From: Candidatus Cloacimonadota bacterium
GTDB lineage: Bacteria; Cloacimonadota; Cloacimonadia; Cloacimonadales; Cloacimonadaceae
Assembly: GCA_018433885.1 (NCBI GenBank)
Contig: JAHDQK010000013.1
Location: 1-64,000 of the forward strand
Length of the DNA: 64,000 bases
Direction: 5' to 3'
Shown here: piece by piece, positions 61,959 through 64,000 of the stretch
How positions within the stretch are numbered: the first letter of the stretch is position 1
How the letters are laid out: the number at the start of each line of letters is the position of its first letter
Made by a program: the position numbers and the translations under genes
The notes under the pieces: model-generated
What the model was told of the DNA's origin: nothing
Database searches by the model: none
The model's input: the letters and a program-made list of their open reading frames with translations, nothing else

Positions 61959-63065
61959 TCAATGAAAGAAATCACAGAAATCCATCTTCAGTAAATCTAA
62001 CAGCACATTTCTATCTTCGGTTTCGATATATGCAATCCCAAACACAGGGTTAACGGTGTGGTCGAGCCTCACATAATCCACCACTCTGGCTGTTTTGCCC
62101 AAATACTCCAAGAATTTGGCATGATCTGGTTTACTTTGTACAGGATCTATTCCCTGCCCGTTGTACGCAAGAATAAAAGCGTATATCTTATCTTGTTTGC
62201 TCTTCCAGATGCTCTCCCAATCAGGGATAATCGCATCAAAGTAAGCTTGAATAGGTAGAAATCCATAACTAAGATAACCAAGATCAGCTAGCCCAAAACC
62301 ACCATATCGCATGGGATTGAATTCGATTGGGATGAACTTTCCCTGCTTGAGTTTGAACTCGGCATGAATCGGGAAGTTACGAAGATTCAGACTTTTCCCT
62401 AGTTGCTCGAACAGACTAGTGAAATCCCCAAGATAGTCGCTGAACAGGGTTACATCTGAGTAATACATCAGATGTGCATAAGCGGAAATCTCTGGCTCGG
62501 GGTGACGATAGATGTTTATGATGATAGGAACACCCTGATCATTGTAATACATATCTACCGCATATTCATCGCCATCGATATACTCTTCCAAGAGAAACTC
62601 CTCTTTGCTAAGTATCGAATCCGGGAAGAATTTGGAGTTCGCCTGAACATCCCGGATCAGTTCTTCAGCCAGAAGCTTCATATCGGTATTGGCATCAGCG
62701 AGGCGTACTCCCGTGCCAAAAAACCCTTTCTGGGGTTTTATTACGAATCTGGACTTGGGAAAAGTGAGCTCTGCCAGATCATTGATCACGCATTTCTCAA
62801 AATGAAAATCTGGATACAGGGATCTTAGGGTTTCCCGGCAAAGATATTTATCCTTCAAATTCAATATCCCCCTGCGAGTATCCTGATCGTCGAGGCGGTC
62901 GATTACCAAACTCAGAGCCGTTTCTGATGGAACATACAGTTTGTCACCTTTGGAAAAGCGGATATCTGATTCTTCCAAATCTGATGCAGTCAAAACTCTG
63001 ATGCCCGACCCCAGTTTCTTCAGGAATTTCCCGTTATAGGTATCTCCACATATTATGTAGTTCAT
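61959..63065 (-). CDS. ATP-grasp family ligase
   Basis: A 368-residue ATP-grasp protein of unknown substrate. The nucleotide-binding lysine and glycine-rich loop lie in FVIKPQKGFFGTGVRL (about residue 107). EEYIDGDEYAVDMYYND supplies acidic residues, and the metal-binding IEFNPMRYGG is near residue 260. The family joins carboxylates to amines; carnosine-synthase-like or D-Ala ligase-like roles cannot be separated. It lies 29 bases after tsaD on the same strand. Confidence 0.8.
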   Translation of the reverse strand: MNYIICGDTYNGKFLKKLGSGIRVLTASDLEESDIRFSKGDKLYVPSETALSLVIDRLDDQDTRRGILNLKDKYLCRETLRSLYPDFHFEKCVINDLAELTFPKSRFVIKPQKGFFGTGVRLADANTDMKLLAEELIRDVQANSKFFPDSILSKEEFLLEEYIDGDEYAVDMYYNDQGVPIIINIYRHPEPEISAYAHLMYYSDVTLFSDYLGDFTSLFEQLGKSLNLRNFPIHAEFKLKQGKFIPIEFNPMRYGGFGLADLGYLSYGFLPIQAYFDAIIPDWESIWKSKQDKIYAFILAYNGQGIDPVQSKPDHAKFLEYLGKTARVVDYVRLDHTVNPVFGIAYIETEDRNVLLDLLKMDFCDFFH

Positions 63066-63094
63066 ATATAATCTCTTCTTATTTAGATGATTGT

Positions 63095-64000
63095 TTATAA
63101 TAGCCTTGTGCCCTTGATGGAATTTGCATTAACGGATAGCGGCGCAAAGATGCCTGCTTTAAATTTGGGAATTGCAGCCGCTGCCACCATCGCAGCGTTA
63201 TCCATACATAACGATAGGGATGGGTAGAAGACCATGATTCCTTGTTTGGCGGCTCTGGTGCTCAATCCTTGCCTCAGGGCACTGTTTGCTGCAACTCCGC
63301 CGGCAATTAGTATCTGTGAAACACCCAAGCTACGAGCCTTACGGATGCTTTTGGAGATTAGAGGTTCCACTATTGCCCGTTGAATACTGGCTGCGATATC
63401 GTGCTGATGTTTTTTTAAGAAATCATCGTCCTTGCTTTGGATATATGTGCGAATAGCTGTTTTCAAGCCACTGTAACTGAAGTTGAAGTTATCTTTCTGT
63501 GCCAACGGATTGGGCAGCATCACGAAATTGGGATCCCCGCCCTGAGCAAGTCGATCGATCACGGGTCCTCCAGGAAAACCCAAACCCATCAACTTTGCGG
63601 CTTTATCGAAGGTCTCCCCCGCTGCATCATCGAGAGTCTTGCCTAAAACTTCAAACTCGGTATCTGTCTTAAAATGCACAAGTTCGGTATGTCCTCCGGA
63701 TACGACCAGCGCCAAAAAAGGGGGTTTAAGCTCTGGATACTCAATATAGTTCGCAAAAATGTGGCTTAGCAGATGATTAACTGTAATCAACGGCTTCTGC
63801 AGGCTCCAAGCCAGACTCTTGGCAAACGCCAAGCCCACGATCAAAGATCCGATCAATCCCGGGTTGATGGATACTGCAATGGCGTCAATCTCTCCCAGGC
63901 CTACATTAGCCTTCCTCAATGCCAATTTGCAGAGGTGCATGATATTCTTCATATGCAGGCGGGAAGCAAGTTCTGGTAACACTCCACCAAAATCCAAATG
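63095..64000 (-). CDS. tsaD: tRNA N6-threonylcarbamoyladenosine synthase subunit TsaD, 5' end cut by the window
   Basis: The reading frame is open to the window edge and lacks about 35 N-terminal residues. An apparent start at 63997 is a TTG inside the conserved region (HLDFGGVLPELASR). TsaD transfers the threonylcarbamoyl group to A37 of ANN-decoding tRNAs. Metal ligands are in NHLLSHIFANY and in the later AGGVAAN/DNAAMVAAA region; VVSGGHTELV is the family signature. Partial. Confidence 0.94.
   Translation of the reverse strand, partial: HLDFGGVLPELASRLHMKNIMHLCKLALRKANVGLGEIDAIAVSINPGLIGSLIVGLAFAKSLAWSLQKPLITVNHLLSHIFANYIEYPELKPPFLALVVSGGHTELVHFKTDTEFEVLGKTLDDAAGETFDKAAKLMGLGFPGGPVIDRLAQGGDPNFVMLPNPLAQKDNFNFSYSGLKTAIRTYIQSKDDDFLKKHQHDIAASIQRAIVEPLISKSIRKARSLGVSQILIAGGVAANSALRQGLSTRAAKQGIMVFYPSLSLCMDNAAMVAAAAIPKFKAGIFAPLSVNANSIKGTRLL

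Noticed and set aside
63095-63997. Complete tsaD starting at 63997
   Set aside because: That codon is a TTG inside the conserved HLDFGGVLPELASR region; the true start lies beyond the window.

Overview
This 64 kb window is chromosomal DNA of a Gram-negative, anaerobic-type bacterium. It most likely belongs to Cloacimonadota (the Candidatus Cloacimonas lineage). The strongest pointer is the product at 38706-39539, which by recall is nearly identical to the beta-keto acid cleavage enzyme Kce of Ca. Cloacimonas acidaminovorans; no alignment was run. Supporting pointers are a B12-dependent ribonucleotide reductase, several radical-SAM enzymes, thiol peroxidase, LPS genes (waaA, lpxB, lptD, a DUF374 acyltransferase) and a secreted protein with an FlgD/Por-type C-terminal domain.

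Layout. 1-3490: a two-gene FAD/iron-sulfur amino-acid dehydrogenase behind a TTGACA promoter. 3551-13363: a tightly coupled plus-strand operon with a giant TPR protein, an outer-membrane barrel, a multi-pass membrane protein, a divergent polysaccharide deacetylase, uppP, holA and malQ. 13353-26780: a long minus-strand block. It contains nadE, a zinc-ribbon/TPR gene and ribD, then a methyltransferase, rho, a U32 peptidase, a TPR-SPOR protein, mutS, a SurA-like lipoprotein and tadA, then tRNA-Ser and an APH-fold kinase. 26781-27613: an 830-base non-coding region with stacked hairpins, tRNA-Asp and a strong terminator.

27614-48484: a plus-strand block. It starts with waaA, an AmrS-like radical SAM gene, a NusG-II protein, a glycosyltransferase-Ppx/GppA fusion, aroF and miaB. 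It continues with yicC, a small membrane protein, rnr, murI, kce and nrdJ. It ends with a zinc-ribbon membrane protein, apbE, folE2, an M16 peptidase, an HgdC-like activase and a PHP phosphatase. 48517-50835: a minus-strand lipid group (DUF374 acyltransferase, lpxB, small export protein). 50836-51167: a hairpin-rich gap. 51168-52398 plus: Nudix and UPF0173. 52388-64000: minus-strand tpx, xdhC-like, spoU, gmhB-like, lptD, a 1299-residue secreted protein, an ATP-grasp protein and 5'-truncated tsaD, with tRNA-Gly on the plus strand between the secreted protein and the ATP-grasp gene.

Most genes are joined by ATGA, TAATG or short overlaps, so operons are translationally coupled and clear promoters and terminators are few. 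Promoters where visible use a TTGACA -35 box. No CRISPR array, transposase, integrase or phage gene was seen. The main novelty is a structured element present in two diverged copies (26955-27059 and 50897-51014). The copies share sequence blocks at identical spacing, and the hairpins between the blocks are kept while their sequence differs. Each copy lies 5' of a minus-strand gene. A second novelty is the glycosyltransferase-Ppx/GppA fusion at 30194-32128.
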